DNA of 64,000 bases, from assembly GCF_019279795.1 (NCBI RefSeq), contig NC_056745.1, forward strand, positions 507,433,579 through 507,497,578. Reading direction: 5' to 3'. A model generated the notes under the pieces. The model had not been told where the DNA came from and searched no databases. It was given only the letters and a program-made list of their open reading frames with translations. Below, one piece after another: positions 23,740 to 35,931 of the stretch. The stretch is from Protopterus annectens. Taxonomy: Eukaryota > Chordata > Ceratodontiformes > Protopteridae. Both the position numbers and the translations under genes were made by a program. Position 1 is the first letter of the stretch, and each line of letters begins with the position of its first letter.

Positions 23740-24145
23740 ATTTGGTCTTTGGAACAAACTGCTTAAAAAAGGCACAACAGGGGTGGCAAAAGCCTTAGCC
23801 AGCACACAGAAACCCAGGGGTGACAGATTCAGGCCATCTCTACCAAAGCATCGAGGTCTGTCAATCATGTCATCCCAAGCAGATACTGGATCCTCTTAGA
23901 ATGACACCAGAAACTTAGCCAAATTGAAGTCAATAATTTTCTGTTTGTACTGCGGTATAATTCTGGTCGACGGTAGGATGCTGCTCAGGGCTAGAGTCAT
24001 ACCTGCCTGGGCCACATAATCCGAGAGCTCCACCACAGTCCAGGGTGGTACATCTCAGGTCATTCGCACCCACTTGGACAATGACAGAGTCATACTTGTT
24101 GTGCAGTGACCTGAGCGCGTGTGTTTGTGTGTCGGATTCTGGCAC
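23740..24145 (-). pseudogene. LINE ORF1 with SGNH esterase-like domain
   Basis: The segment YDSVIVQVGANDLR (about 24050-24105) is the GxND block of SGNH/GDSL hydrolases. FGRDGLNLSPLGFCVLAKAF (about 23790-23850, another frame) is the C-terminal catalytic DxxH block. In that block the His is replaced by Asn. Esterase-bearing ORF1 proteins are known from CR1-like LINEs. A frameshift near 24030 and a stop separate the two blocks, and the N-terminal part of ORF1 is missing. Confidence 0.6.
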
Positions 24146-24345
24146 CTGATAGTATCATAAAGAACAAAACTGTTTGCACCCTGACCATTTGGCAAGTTTT
24201 TTTTTTTTTTTTTAAACATACAGGTTTCGGTCTCTGCATCTCAGACACCTAAATCTGAAATAGCTTCCTGATCTGTCTGGTGGGACCTTTTTTTACCAGA
24301 AGAATGGAAAAATTATTGTTGTGTAAGAACTTACCATAACCTTAG

Positions 24346-24428
24346 ATGTCCTTCTCTTTTATATGCTGCTGTATTCATTACATCAGGAAGCGTGCCTCTG
24401 GTGAACTCCCACACGTCCAGCCGTTATA
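24346..24428 (+). repeat. DIRS-8 left inverted terminal repeat
   Basis: This is the inverted partner of 28470-28554, with several mismatches. The outermost ATGTCC (left) against ATGCCG (right, inverted) shows age. Confidence 0.7.
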
Positions 24429-24599
24429 CAAAAGTTAAATGCTACTGCTAGGGTGCATGTCACATCCTGCGTCTCTCTCGGATGTCGGTTGTAAACAGAC
24501 GTTGGACATAAAGTGGACATTAGCATGCACCTCTTAAGAACTGAATGTCATCTACTTTGAGAGGTAAGATTTTCTAGTAGTTGGTATTCTGGCCTCCTA

Positions 24600-26437
24600 C
24601 AGAACCTGGATCACGTCCACTGTATATAGGTGCCTGAAGGGAATCAACGCCCTATCACCCACAATGTGAGGTCCAGTGTGGGCAGTTGAGGGTGTAAGTG
24701 TGTTCCCTTGTTCTGTGTTAGCAGGTCCATTCTCTGGGGTAACCTGTGGTGAATGCCCTTGGCTAGGTGAAATAGTAGGGGGAACCAATGCTGCCTTGGC
24801 CAGTAGGGAGTCACCAGCAAGATTTGAGGCTATTCCTTCTGAATTTTCAGAAGGCTCTGAATGAGAGAAAAGGGGGGAATGCATATGCAAACATCCCCTT
24901 CCAAGAGGATGATAGAGCGTCCACCTTCCACACCTCTGGGTGAGGTGCCCTGGAGCAGAAGGTCAAAAGCTGTCTGTTCATGGGGGAGGTGACAAGATCT
25001 GCATTCGGAATACCCCTTCGACGGACTTGGTCCAGAAACAGGGTCATGGTTCTGCTTAAGGAATCTGCCATTACATTGTCTGCGGAGGGGATACACACTG
25101 CTTGGAGAAGGCTTTGTTTCTCCAGTGGTATTTCCCAAGCCTGCAGTGCTAGTCAGCACAGGAGGTAGGACTCTGTACCCCAAATTTGTTGATGTACCAC
25201 AGCACAGCACAGTGTGTACCACCTCAGGGTGCCTGGGAGACGCTGACCCTTGAAAATATCCAAAGCTAGTATCAAGGCTCTCGTTTCCTTGATATTGATA
25301 TGATCCTTTTCTTGAGTGGGGGTCCATGCGTTCCTCACTCTCCAATGTCTTAGGGTTGCCCCCCAGCCTGTGTCTGAAGCAACTGTGAAGGTGTCTTTGT
25401 TTGGGAGTGTGGGCTGTAGGGGCAGGCCTGGATTTGACTGAATCTGGGAGATCCACCACTTTAGTTCCTTCGACAAGCAAGGACGTATGGGGATCATGAA
25501 CTCTAGAGGACGTAGGTGTTGTTTTTAGATATTTCACAGATACCACTGAAACTGCCTTGCTAGGGGGACCATGGGGACAGTAAAGGGTATGAATCTTAAG
25601 ATCCTGAGGAATTCCCTGGCTGAGATGGTTTTGAGGGGAAGGATTCCCTGGAAGAAAGATGTGAGGGTCACTATCTTTTCTGGTGGCAGGCAAGCCATCC
25701 TTTCCCTTGTCAGGATCCGACATCCTAGAAACACCTGATCCTGAGAGGGTGTCAGAGGATTGTTTGTGATTTATGGTAAACCTCAGACCTGTAAGCAGGG
25801 AAAAGGTGAATTGCAGGTGTTGCAAGGCCATGGAACTTGAAGTAGCCTGGATAAGGATATTGTTTAGATAGGGAAAAAGCTGTATTCCCTTTGTCCTGAT
25901 GAAAGCCATGACTGGGGCAGGACATTTTGTAAATATTATTGGGGTTGTAGAAAGACCAAAGGGTAAAGCACAAAGCTGACAGTTTGCAGAATCCACTGAG
26001 AAGCGGAGGTACTTTTTGAAGAGTGTATGGATAGGGATGTGCAAGTAGGCACCCTTTATGTCCAAGGACACTAGGAATGCCAGAGGCAGGATGAGTGGAA
26101 GTGGAAGAAGGGTAAAGAAGGGAGATACAGCATCTTGAAGGAGGGGACTCAGAAGAAGGTGTTGAGGTGGGACAGGTCCCTTCCCTCTTGCAGAGGGCGG
26201 GACCTCTTGAATGGTTCCTTGAGCCAGAACTTCCTGCAGGATTGGAAGGAAATGTGAAATTTGGTCTCTGGGCGGGGTGTCTTTGGGAGAGGGTCTAGTC
26301 TTCCAGGTCAGGATGCATCCCTTTTTTATGATGGCTAGGACCCAGGACTCCTGGGTAACCTGCTTCCAAGCAGGAAGGGAGAGAGAGAGAGAGATGCATG
26401 GAAAGAGGGGTGTCTGGGTGGAGGGCCTGGTAGTCAC
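24600..26437 (-). pseudogene. DIRS-8 pol with dead RT active site
   Basis: RT is read from 26437 with AFLVSLDIKGAYLHIPIH, LPFGLSTTP and the active-site box FPYLNNILIQ. Both catalytic aspartates of the YLDD box are Asn, which should abolish polymerisation. The thumb and RNase H follow in other frames (25534-25734, 25153-25497, with NIKETRALILALD). The MT-like block is at 24847-25098 (NADLVTSPMNRQLLTFCS, YAFPPFL). At least three frameshifts are present. Confidence 0.75.
26380..26396 (+). repeat. Short GA-rich microsatellite
   Basis: A GAGA tract lies inside the DIRS-8 pol start region; it is probably a replication-slippage expansion. Confidence 0.6.
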
Positions 26438-26467
26438 AGACTACCAGGCTTTCCCTGAAAGGACTGT

Positions 26468-28249
26468 TTACAGGGTGGAGTAGAAGAGAGACCTGGAAGA
26501 GTGCAGCTTCCTGTGGTCCTTTACAAGTTTAGTTTGCATTCTCTTAGTTGAGGACCTAACAAAAGAAGTTTTATCTGGGTAGTTTCTCTGAAAACGTGGA
26601 ACTGGGGAGACAAAGATATGTCTCAATTCCTGTGGTTCCTTGTCTTTGGTTTGGAGGGTCTTAAAGAGTTCAGCAGCAGCTGACCCAAACAGGTGTTTTG
26701 TTATCCAGGGGCGCATCTATGAGCTTGGCTTTGATGTCATCTGGGAGGGGCTGCAATTTTAACTAAGAGTACCATCTGATGACAGATCCAGAGGCGGCAA
26801 CCCTTGCAGATGCTTCTACAACGTCACAGCTGGACTTGAAGTGTTTGGTCACTTGTGTGCAGGAGTTCAGGAGAGGGGAAATCTTGGCTTTTAGCAGTAG
26901 AGTCAGGGAGCTCTCCCAGTTGCTTGTCCAAGACAGCCAAAGAATACCTGGCCATGTGTACCTGGTAGTTGTTTGCCCTTACTGCTAGGGTGGCAGATGT
27001 ATAAGCTTTCTTTCCCTGATGTTCCATCATTCTGCTTTATCAGAGGATAGTACAGAGGTGGATGGTAGTAACTGTGTGGTTTTGTCGGTGGTCAAAGAAA
27101 TAACTGCAGGGTCTGCAGAAGGGGCTTTATACAGGCAGGTTGCCTCCTCGGGTACCTTACAGAATCTGTCTGGACGCTTGGGTGCTGGGGGCTGTGAGTC
27201 AGGGCTTTTGGACACAGCCAAGAAAGCATCTAGAAAAGCAGGGTGTACTGGGGGCACAGCAGAAGGGCTGAGAGACTCCAGTTGTAGGAGTTCATAGTAT
27301 TTCTTTTGGGTCTCAGTGACCGGACTGCTGTCCCATTTGAAAATGTTTTGTATTTTGGTGATGGTCTCACCAAAGGTGAGGTCCTCACCAGGGGAGTCAG
27401 ATGGTGAAGCATAGCCCAGAGGAGAAGCAATCTGGGAAGAGTAGGTTAGAAATTCATCATCTGGTGAATCCTCGTCTGGAGAAGAGACGTCCTGAACAGG
27501 CTCCTTAGTGGTAGAGGGCATGGAAGTCTGTACAGGCCTCAGGCCCTGACCCAAGGCCAGAAAGGCATTGAGCAGGCTTTGGGTGAAAGCCTGCCAATTC
27601 GGAGGCTGTTTGACACGTGAAGCAGGCAGAGGCTGAGAAATATGTTTAGTTTTCTGTTTCCTTTTCTTATGGGTGTCTGGGGGGGACAGGCTTCAGAAAT
27701 TCGGTGAAGGGTTGGACGGCTGGATGCCGGCCTACACTCCACTACATCAGAGACCATGTCCTCACGTACTATGATTTGGGAGATGTCACACGAACCATCG
27801 GATATGAGCCTTGGTTCCCCCTCAGCTACCAAATCAGACGCCTGAGATTCCCTCCGGGACATGACCTCGGGCAAAAGAGATTTCTGCTGGGCCTTCTACC
27901 AAAGGAAGCTCCGAGGACTCTGGGCCTTCACTAGCCTCGAGAGCAACAGCTGGAGTGGAGGGCGCAGCAGTCTGTTTGGGCCTACTCTTCTTGGCCTTCT
28001 TGACTGGGGATTGTCGTCCGAGGGTTCCTACGTCGGGTCCATCCTGGAAGCTAGTCATTTGAGTCGCTGACTTTCAAGGTATAGTTTTAAGGCTGCAAGA
28101 CGGCTTCTGAGGGTCTTGGGGACAATGGCCTGACAAATACTACAGGTGGTACTGGTTGTGCTCACGGCCTAGGCAGAAAAGGCAGAGCTGATGAGAATCC
28201 TTATGTGGAATTTGCCTTTCACACCTACATTTCCCTTCCTACCTGACAT
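26468..28249 (-). pseudogene. DIRS-8 gag, frameshifted
   Basis: The ATG is at 28247-28249. The Cys/His array is recognisable in mixed frames (ERQIPHKDSH, then CLFCLG). The middle is Ser/Pro/Glu-rich (27539-28058) and the acidic block with SPDEDSPDDEF is at 27027-27554. The helical domain is weak at 26700-26990, and the basic tail is near 26470-26700. It is more divergent from families A-C than they are from each other. Confidence 0.65.
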
Positions 28250-28469
28250 GTAACCCAAAACAATAGCAATTAACAAAGAGAAAACCCCAAACGGGTATTT
28301 TATCTGACATCGGATGAAAAAATGCTTCTACTGGCAACGCGACGATAGGAGCTGGCAGTCACACAGGCAGCAGTGAAGTTCTGAAGAGGTGTGTGCCGAT
28401 GTCCTCTTTATACAGACGTCCGAGAGAGGCGCAGGACATCACACACACCCTGGCGATGGCATTTCATTT

Positions 28470-28554
28470 TTGCATAACGGCCGAATGTATGAGAGTTCAC
28501 CAGAGGCAAACTCCCTGATGTCATGAATACAGCAGCATATGAATAGAACGGCAT
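28470..28554 (-). repeat. DIRS-8 right inverted terminal repeat
   Basis: This is the inverted partner of 24346-24428. It ends GGCAT at 28554, one substitution from the GACAT ends of other families, and is followed by C (G in element sense), as for nearly all other copies. Confidence 0.7.
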
Positions 28555-31100
28555 CTCCCCTTTCGCCACTTTACTCTGGTGGGGTGCAATATTTGGCTGT
28601 GACTGGTGGGGAGGGGAATGGGAAAGGTACAACATAGCCTCCAGATATTATTGCTCTCAACCATTTGTCCAGCATGATGACCATCCAAACAGCTAAGTGG
28701 AGTGATAAAAAACACCAGACTGCCCCCAGAAAAGAAGAGTCAGGAAGCCTTCAGAGATACTGAGCCTGCTTTGCTGGAAAATGGCTCCTGAAATCCCTAA
28801 TTCTGCAGCAAACCCTTGACCTTGTAGTCTGCATCCAGTGAAAGGGATGCTTCTGCTACAGTTATCCTTATCTGAGTATGACACAAATGTCTGATGCTTT
28901 GCTTTCCTGAACCAGAAAGACATGAAACACTTCTGATTCTTGCTGAAGATCTCGGATTCTTAAATCTGACAGCTACAGCAGACAGTGTCTTCTACTCCTG
29001 TTTACACCTTATTAGTCTTTCTTCCACTGCAGGCACAAATAAAATCATCAAAGTGGGCACTGGTGAAGGATGCCTTAAAGCTGTCTACAAAGTTGCAGGG
29101 GCAAAACCAGTTTTTTTTTTTTTTTTAATTTTTTGGTCCACTAGACCTCATTTTAGCTGCCCAGCTTCCCAATGTCCCATGTCCATGCCAGCTCTATCAA
29201 TTAATCTCATGCACCATCCCCAGGACTTGCACCATTATTGCTGGGGCCGGTAATGGATTCTAAAGGTATCCTGTGGACTTGGCTGTCTTTTTTCTATTAT
29301 ATGCCCTACCCACGCACTTCTCTGCTTCTATCAACGTTCTCAAAGGGCATCTCCCCTCTCTGGACCATGTCTCCCCTTAGGGGGCATCATCGACAAACAC
29401 CCTCCCATCTATCCCTCTCTGCCAACTGAAACTGGCACCAAGGAAGAAACTAAAAGTGGTTAAGGGGGTACAAGCCTGATCCACTCTAAAAACAGAGGTG
29501 GTGGGATGATACCCAACTCTACATTCACTTTCAAAAAAAGCCCTCAGCATTGGCTCCTAAACTGTCCTAGCAGTGTAGCAGAAGGACATAACACATTTTA
29601 AAGCAGCAGCAGAAGACAGTCCGAAGGAAAGAAAACAGATGAGATCCCCCTACAACGAATGCCTGCTGAATGACTTAACTGAAGATTTAATAACAACGGT
29701 CTCAGAAGATGGAGGAGACTTGTGTGTAGATGTCTGTGCAGGAAGGGGTTGGCCCATCTACAAATTATTTGACCTGTAGATTGCCCAGATTCATTGGGCT
29801 CTCTTTTCCTCTACTCTGTCTTTATCCTTTTCCTTCTTTTTCTCCAGTTTGTCCCCAAATGTACAGTAACTATCTGGGAGCAGAACCCCCTTTAAAACTA
29901 ACTTACGATTGCAGTTTGCAAAGGGATCTGTGCCCAAAGCCCTGGTAAATACTGCATTCAGCATCCAAGTGTTCCAGGCACACCACACGCACAAATCAAG
30001 GGTGACCTAGTGAGGATTTTATGGCTACATTTAGTGCTCTATTTGAAACTTTTCTCTATGGCACATGTGAATGAATTCCACAGTCCAACTCAATCAGAAC
30101 AACCAAGACATAGAATATAAGAATAATTATAAACGAACGAGAAAAAGTCAGAAATCCCTACTAGCCTAAGCGTGCCAAGGAGATGAGACAAACAGATTTA
30201 AATAGAGTCTCAACTAAGAAAGTAAATGTATATCAATTATGTTTGTATATATCCATAGTAAAGGCTATTAAAAGTTTATTTAAAAAAAACAAAACTAGAT
30301 GGAAAAAAAGTGGAGGAGCTAGAGTTTGTGCCACCCGGGGCTGTCTCAGTTTGCTACCCACCCCCCACACACACACACAAAATGAGGTTTCAGGGCACTG
30401 CTTGTAAATGTTTCACCTCCCAAGACCCTGCTTACACTTAAAAGTACCAGAACTTGTCAGAGATTTGGAGCACATGGCTAGGCTTAAAAAGGCCCTTGTA
30501 GTAGCTAGCCTAGTAAACACCTGTGAACCTATGAATAGGTAAACTGGAGCTTTTGTAATTAGACAGTGTACAGCATAAAAGGTTAAAAACAAGATCTTTA
30601 ATGTCAATCTAGCAGTGACAAGCTAACAGTACAGATCCCAAAGCATAGCAGTAAAATAACTAATGCAGAAAACTGCATCCAAGAACCAGTCTTTAGAATT
30701 TTCCACCCACTGTAATAACGTCAGATCAACAACTGCGAACCTGAGGTAGAGGGCTCTGCAGCAGGCCAAGGAGTGAAATATAAATATATGAAACACTGTT
30801 ATAAGGCTCAGACTGGGAAAAAAGTAGGGCTGTGCAGGTTGCAGATACCATAACAGCAGATGTTTGAATTTATAAATGCTGCAGTAGCCTACAGCTAATA
30901 AGGATTATACCCTGCTAGGGATATAATGTCCGGCTAGTCTTCAAAGGTTTCTGGCTTCCCTCCATATATGGCTAGGCTGCTGCATCTAGAGATCCACAGT
31001 GAGAAAACAGTAGCCTGGGTGACAATTTCTTCAGGATATCCACCCCCCCGCCCCAAAAAAGGAGATGGCCTACTCATCCGAAAACCCAAAACAAACAAAA
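28555..31100. other. Unassigned spacer, no gene seen
   Basis: This 2.5-kb stretch lies between DIRS-8 and the left end of DIRS-9. It has T runs near 29110 and a short CA tract near 30366. I find no open frame with recognisable domains, no CCT2 exon and no terminal repeats. It is most simply CCT2 intron or old unrecognisable repeat. Confidence 0.5.
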
Positions 31101-32314
31101 AGTAAGTACTTGCCAAAATGATAGATCAGTATGGTATTCTTCTGTCCCTCTGAACCTGTAGGTTATTAGAAGGTCCCAAAAGAGGCACTGGATTCCGAAC
31201 AGGTGAACATAACATATAAAATACTCCTCAAGAAGGCTTCAGAGAGCTTAAGAGCTGCCATAAGAGTATTATCCCCGTGGATATAAAAGTTAGTCAAGGT
31301 GACCAGTTGAACCTTTGTGGTGCAGTAACTAAGAACAGAATAAAAAAAAAAAACAGCTGAAAAGTCCAAAGGTACTGAAAAAATAATCCAAGCCTTTGGA
31401 AGATGCTCAAACAGAAAAAAAAAAACACTTCCACTTACTAGCACAAACTTTCCTGGTCTAAGTTTTTTTAGGATTAAAAAGTATAAGAATAACTCTCTCA
31501 GAGACCTCGGGATTCCTGGGCTTTTATCGGAAATGGAGAAACTATACATTTAGCTTGACGGAGTGAAGGTTTGGGAGAGGTAACCCTGAAGGATGAGAAA
31601 TTAGGCCAGGATCCAACACCCATGACGGGTGAAATAGGTGAGGCCAAAGAAAGGGGAGCCAGACTTGCTGGGGCCAGAATGGGGCAACGAGGGTGACATT
31701 TGCTTTTCAACGTGCTCCCTTCTGAAGAAACTTGATCATCAAGGGTGTTAGGGGATAGGCAAAAAGCCCTGGGGGTAATGCATGCAGAAGACTGTCCCCT
31801 TAGTGACTCCCATGGCAGGGATCAGGGCCATAAAAGCTGCTGCCACTTTGTGCTGGACAGGGAAAGGAAAAGATCATAGCAGGGAGTGCCCCAGTGGTTG
31901 AAAATCTGAGCCGCTATATCCTGATTTAGGAACCACTTGTGAAGCAAAAAAAATATATATATATATTCCTGAACAAACCGTCCACCAGAATGCTGGATCT
32001 CCTGTCGATGTCCACTGCAATCAGAAAACGCTGAGGAACATTACCCATTACCAAACCATCATGGCCTCTTGAAAAAAGGGATAGGACCAAGTTCCTCTTT
32101 GCTTGTGCAGATAACAAACCATTGGTGCATTGTCCATCTGGATAGCAATCACACTGTTGGGGAAAAGGTCCTGAAAGGCCTGCAGTGCTAGGAGGACCAC
32201 TTTCATCTCCAAGACACTGATGTGAAGACTGGGCTCATATCTCAACCGCTTACCTTGGACAGTCTTCCCCTTGAAATGCCCAACCCTCAGTGACCGTGGC
32301 CTGGTAATGGAGAA
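31101..32314 (-). mobile_element. DIRS-9 (outermost host element), low-coordinate fragment
   Basis: A left-end-like start AGTAAGTACTTGCC at 31101 resembles that of DIRS-12. An MT-to-YR linker (LAPASLAPLSLASP, 31530-31710) and an RNase H segment (HISVLEMKVVLLALQAF, 32048-32314) follow on the minus strand. Most of YR between about 31170 and 31500 is missing or unrecognisable. The fragment ends in RNase H where DIRS-10 is inserted. Confidence 0.55.
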
Positions 32315-32346
32315 AGTACAGTTGTGTACACTTACCATAAATGTAG

Positions 32347-32528
32347 ATGTTCGAGTGTATTCACTGTTGCATTCATTACATTTGGGTTATCTGCCTGAAG
32401 GAAGCCCTCAGCCGGCCTGATTATCAAAGTCTTAAGTCCTGCGTCGGATGCTGTCTCTTCTTCCATGATGTCAGGTAGTCAGGGGTATAAATCATGCAGC
32501 CGATGCCATTACATCAGCTTTTCTTGCC
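32347..32528 (+). repeat. DIRS-10 left inverted terminal repeat
   Basis: Inverted partner of 43240-43421. The 32 bases before it (32315-32346) are the left-specific extension found only at this end. Confidence 0.85.
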
Positions 32529-32675
32529 CCAGATGTCAGGTTCCCCCATAATGGGAAGCAATTATATACAAGGTTACACCTCCAACAAAAAGCAAATGCA
32601 CCAGAAAGCTAAAATACAGTAAACAAGAAAGGTATAGTCAATAGAAGTCAGGGGGCTGGAGGGAGGGTAACCAGG

Positions 32676-32767
32676 ACTGCAACAGTGAATACACTCGAAC
32701 ATCTACATTTATGGTAAGTGTACATAACTGTACTATTTTCTTCATGTTTCACTGTTGCAGTCATTAC
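32676..32767. repeat. DIRS-10 internal complementary region
   Basis: It is the reverse complement of the left end (32315-32380) joined to the reverse complement of the right end (43388-43421). The junction region has lost a base or two compared with DIRS-3 (CTGTACTATTTTC instead of CTGTACTATGTTC). Confidence 0.85.
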
Positions 32768-32807
32768 ATTTGAGTAGATTCCCAAAGCTAAGGAAGGGAG
32801 GAAGCAG

Positions 32808-33812
32808 TTAGAGAGCATTAGGACCAGCTATTAAGCCCTGCAAGACTGCAGTGGCAAAACTAGCTCTGGATTTAGAAAAAATAGGCAAGTGGTAACGCTT
32901 GGTGAAGGTATGTACAGAGCTCCAGGTAGCAGCTTCTAGGATGTCCCTGGTAGGAACACCTCTGAGAAAGGCTGTTGAAGTAGATGCAGCCCTGGTGGAA
33001 TGTGATCTTATCCCTTGTGGGGTGGGTTTTCCATGGTGCTTATAGCAGAAATTAATGCAATGGCCTATCCATGTAGAAATGGTTTGCTTTGAAATCGCCT
33101 TCCCCTCTGCCCCTGCAGCAAAGGCAACTAGCAGCTGTTCAGTTTTCCTGAGAGCCTTAGTCCTGTCCAAATAAAATCTAAGTTGTCTGTGCACGTCCAA
33201 AGAGTGCAGTATTCATTCTCCTTTGTTCTGTGGATTAGAAAAGAAGGTTGGCAAATGAATGGACTGATTAAGGGCCACACTGGATACAACCTTGGCCATA
33301 AAGGTAGGATTGGTCCTGAGGGACACTCTGTCTGCATGGAAGATGATAAAAAGACTCCACTGTCATGAGGGCCTGTAATTCAAACACTCTTCTTGCTGAA
33401 GTGATGGCTAGAAGGAAGGCTGTTTTCCAAGAAAGGAATTTCAACTCTGCAGATGCAGCTGGCTCAAAAGGAGGTAGAGTGAGCTTTTCCAATACAAAGT
33501 TAAGGTCCCAGGCTGGAGTAGGGGGCTCTCCTGGGTGGTCTTAAATTTTTGGCCACTCTGAGAAATTGCTTCAGCATGGGGTGAGAGAAGAGGGATGGGC
33601 TCAGTATTGTAAGGTGTTGAAATGGCTGAAGCATGAATTTTAATAGATGAGAAGGAAAGGCCCTTGTGGAGCATCTCTGTTAAGTATTGAAGAATATGCG
33701 GTAAGCTGGGCCTTGCTGTGCCCATCCCGAGTCTGGCTCCAGGAACAGTATCTTTTCCACTTTTCACCATAGGATTTTCTAGTACTAGGCATCCTTGCCT
33801 CCAGAATAACAT
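32808..33812 (-). pseudogene. DIRS-10 tyrosine recombinase, frameshifted
   Basis: The C-terminal 130 codons (32808-33200) are clean: HRQLRFYLDRTKALRKTEQL, GKAISKQTISTWIGHC, HSTRAASTS with the HxxR motif, and HTFTKRYHLP with the candidate nucleophile Tyr. Upstream, SARRVFELQALM (normally SEL), LPPFEPAAS and the core-binding segment are in two other frames, with breaks at about 33200-33340 and 33440-33530. The ending IAGPNAL agrees with DIRS-3. Function needs at least three repairs, so it is inactive. Confidence 0.8.
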
Positions 33813-35767
33813 CCAGCACTTGCTTATTGAGGGATGGTATTGGAGAGCTCAGGTAATTAGCCAGGCTGCAAGGTTCAGGGTTTGAAGGTGGGGGTGCAGA
33901 ATCTGGCCCTCCTGCTGGGAGAGCAGGGAAGGGGTCTGAGGCAGGTGCCATGGTTCCAGCAGTGACATACTGTGCAAGAGGGAGTACCAGTGTTGGCGTG
34001 GCCAGTCTGGTGCAATGAGAATGGTCTTTGGTTTGTCCTGTTTGATCTTTAGCAGAGCTTTCAAGAGGAGAGGCAGAGGGGGAAAGGCATAAACTGAGAG
34101 GCTTTCCCAAGCGAAGGACAGGGCATCCACTTTCCAAGCTTGTCTGTGGGGAGTCCTTGTGCAGAATTTGTCCAATTGGTAGTTCTGAGGGGAGGCAAAA
34201 CAGGTTATCTCTGGGCTCCCCCATTTGTTTCTCAAAATGTTGAATATCTTTGGTTCCAGTTTCCACTAATGTGGGTCCGCGGGATTTCTGCTTAGGTCAT
34301 CTGCCAGTGAATTTAGTTTGTCTGGCAGGTACTGAGCTTGTAGGTGCACTTGGTAACTTAAGGCTGTGTTCCACAGAGCCATGGCTAGTCTGCAGAAAGG
34401 GTACGAGTGGGTTCCCCCCTGCTTGTTTATGTACCACAAAACAGTGGTGTTGTCTGTCTACCAATTATTGTCCTGGAAGAATGTGGTCCTTGAAGGCTGT
34501 CAGAGTATACTGTACAGCTAACATTTCTTTTTGATTGATATGCAGATGCATTTGACTCTGGTTCCATTTGCCCTGAATGCACTGCCCTGCCAAGTGAGCC
34601 CCCCATGCATAGTCTGATGCGTCTGTTAGGGTTTGGTCAGCAGGGGGTAGAGTGAATGGCAGTCCCTTGCTGTGGTAGCAGGCCTCTGCCCACCAAATGG
34701 ACTCTGTCTTTATACAAAGAATGATAGGAATCACCGATTCCAGGTCCTGAGAATGTTGATACCATAGGCTTTTTAGATACCATTGCAGTTTCCTCATATG
34801 CAGTCTTGCATATGGAATTAGTAGGATGCAAGAGGTCATGAACCCCAGGGCTTGCAGTATTTTCCTTGCAAATAGCTGGGTCCTTGTGGCCAGTAGTTTG
34901 AAGTAGGCTGTCAAATAAACTTGTTTCTCTGGCATGAGATAGGCCATCTGGGAAGTTGTGTTCAAGCTTGCTCCCAGGAATACAATTTGTTGGCAGGGTA
35001 CTAGGTGACAGTTCTTTTCATTTATGGTGTACCCCAGTGAGGTTAACAGTTTCTTTACAAATGCCAGATGATTTAATAGTATGTCCTGGCTTTATGCCTG
35101 AATTACACAATCGTCCAGGTATGAGTATATTTGAATATTTCTTTGCCTGCAGAATGCAATGACTGGAGCTAGGCACTTTGTGAATACCCTGGGTGCAGTA
35201 GATAAGCCAAAGGGCAGTGCAGAGAACTGATAGTGCATGTAGCCTGCTCTGAAGCGTAGGTATTTTCTGCAAGATTCCCTTATTGGGATGTGCAGGTAAG
35301 CTTTAAGTCCAATGTTGCCAACCAGGCATTTTTGCCTAGCATGAGAAGCAGCTGATGAAGAGTTAGCATTCTGAATTTTGGGATTAACAAAAATATGTTT
35401 AGAATAGACAGGTCCAGGATAGGACACCAGGAGTTGTCTTTTCTGGGTACCAGGAAAAGGCGTGAGTAAAAACCTTGTCCCCATTCCTCTGCTGGGACAG
35501 GCTGAACAGCCTTGATACTTAGAAGAGAGAGAGAACCTGCTGTTGAGCCTCTGCCCACTGATTTGGGGGTAGATATGGCCAACCGTTTGGGGTTGGTAAG
35601 GAGTGGAAGTGGAATCTGTATCGTTGGGAAACTATATTTAAAACCCATTTGTATTGGGTACCAAGTTCCCAGTTTTTTGCATGCAGGGCAATATTTCCCA
35701 CTGAGGGAGCAGACATTTGAGCAGGGCTTAGAAGGTTTAAGGTTAAGTCATTGTGACAGTTTACCAT
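33640..35767 (-). pseudogene. DIRS-10 pol (RT, RNase H, MT-like), frameshifted
   Basis: The RT N-terminus at 35519-35767 has TQYKWVLNI, and 35280-35648 has FYSRLFLVPRKDNSW. A deletion in LDLKEAYLHIPI near 35300 (reading DLKLTCTS or GLKAYLHIPI) removes part of motif A. The catalytic box IYSYLDDCVIQA retains both Asp. The thumb and RNase H are at 34465-34965 (ALGFMTSCILLIPYARLHM, TDASDYAWGAH, INQKEMLAV). The MT-like block is at 33849-34235 (YAFPPLPLL, APDWPRQHWY). Stops and frameshifts separate these. Confidence 0.8.
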
Positions 35768-35931
35768 AGGGGGGTGTCTTACTACTTCCAGCTTTGGAAG
35801 TGGGAGCCCCCCACTGCTTAGGCCTGTGAGTACCTTGAGACTGTAGCCTAGGTGGTCTTCTGTTCCTGGGTTTGGACTGAGAAGGCCTAGAAGAGGCAGG
35901 AAAGGATCAATTCTTAGAAGGCCAATGCCTA

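Larger units (their letters stand above)
20885..24160 (-). mobile_element. CR1/L2-like LINE, minus strand
   Basis: An ORF1 with an SGNH-type esterase signature, an APE-type endonuclease and a LINE reverse transcriptase follow one another in the expected order from 24145 down to about 21000. They are followed by a C-terminal tail and a short 3' untranslated part. Domain content points to the CR1/L2 group; I cannot tell the family more precisely. It abuts DIRS-7 RT sequence at about 20880, suggesting insertion into it. No clear target duplication was found. Confidence 0.7.
24315..28554 (-). mobile_element. DIRS-8, DIRS element lacking the recombinase
   Basis: ITRs of about 83-85 bases match at 24346-24428 and 28470-28554 (shared TGCTGCTGTATTCAT and CCTCTGGTGAACTC boxes). 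The left one is preceded by the usual outer extension (GTGTAAGAACTTACC). Gag and pol are present, but the recombinase stops right after its first residues (RKS-equivalent near 24570-24600) and continues directly into the left ITR, so almost all of YR and the ICR are deleted. It is the only YR-free copy here with both ends. Confidence 0.75.

Noticed and set aside
24198-24214. T run as the poly(A) tail of the LINE
   Set aside because: It lies on the 5' side of the minus-strand LINE; a tail would be at about 20885.
28894-29253. Plus-strand open frame in the unassigned spacer
   Set aside because: Low-complexity ending, no domain, no splice signals that would make it an exon of CCT2 (which is on the other strand).
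30366-30380. Short CA tract as a regulatory or Z-DNA element
   Set aside because: Too short and isolated to support a function.
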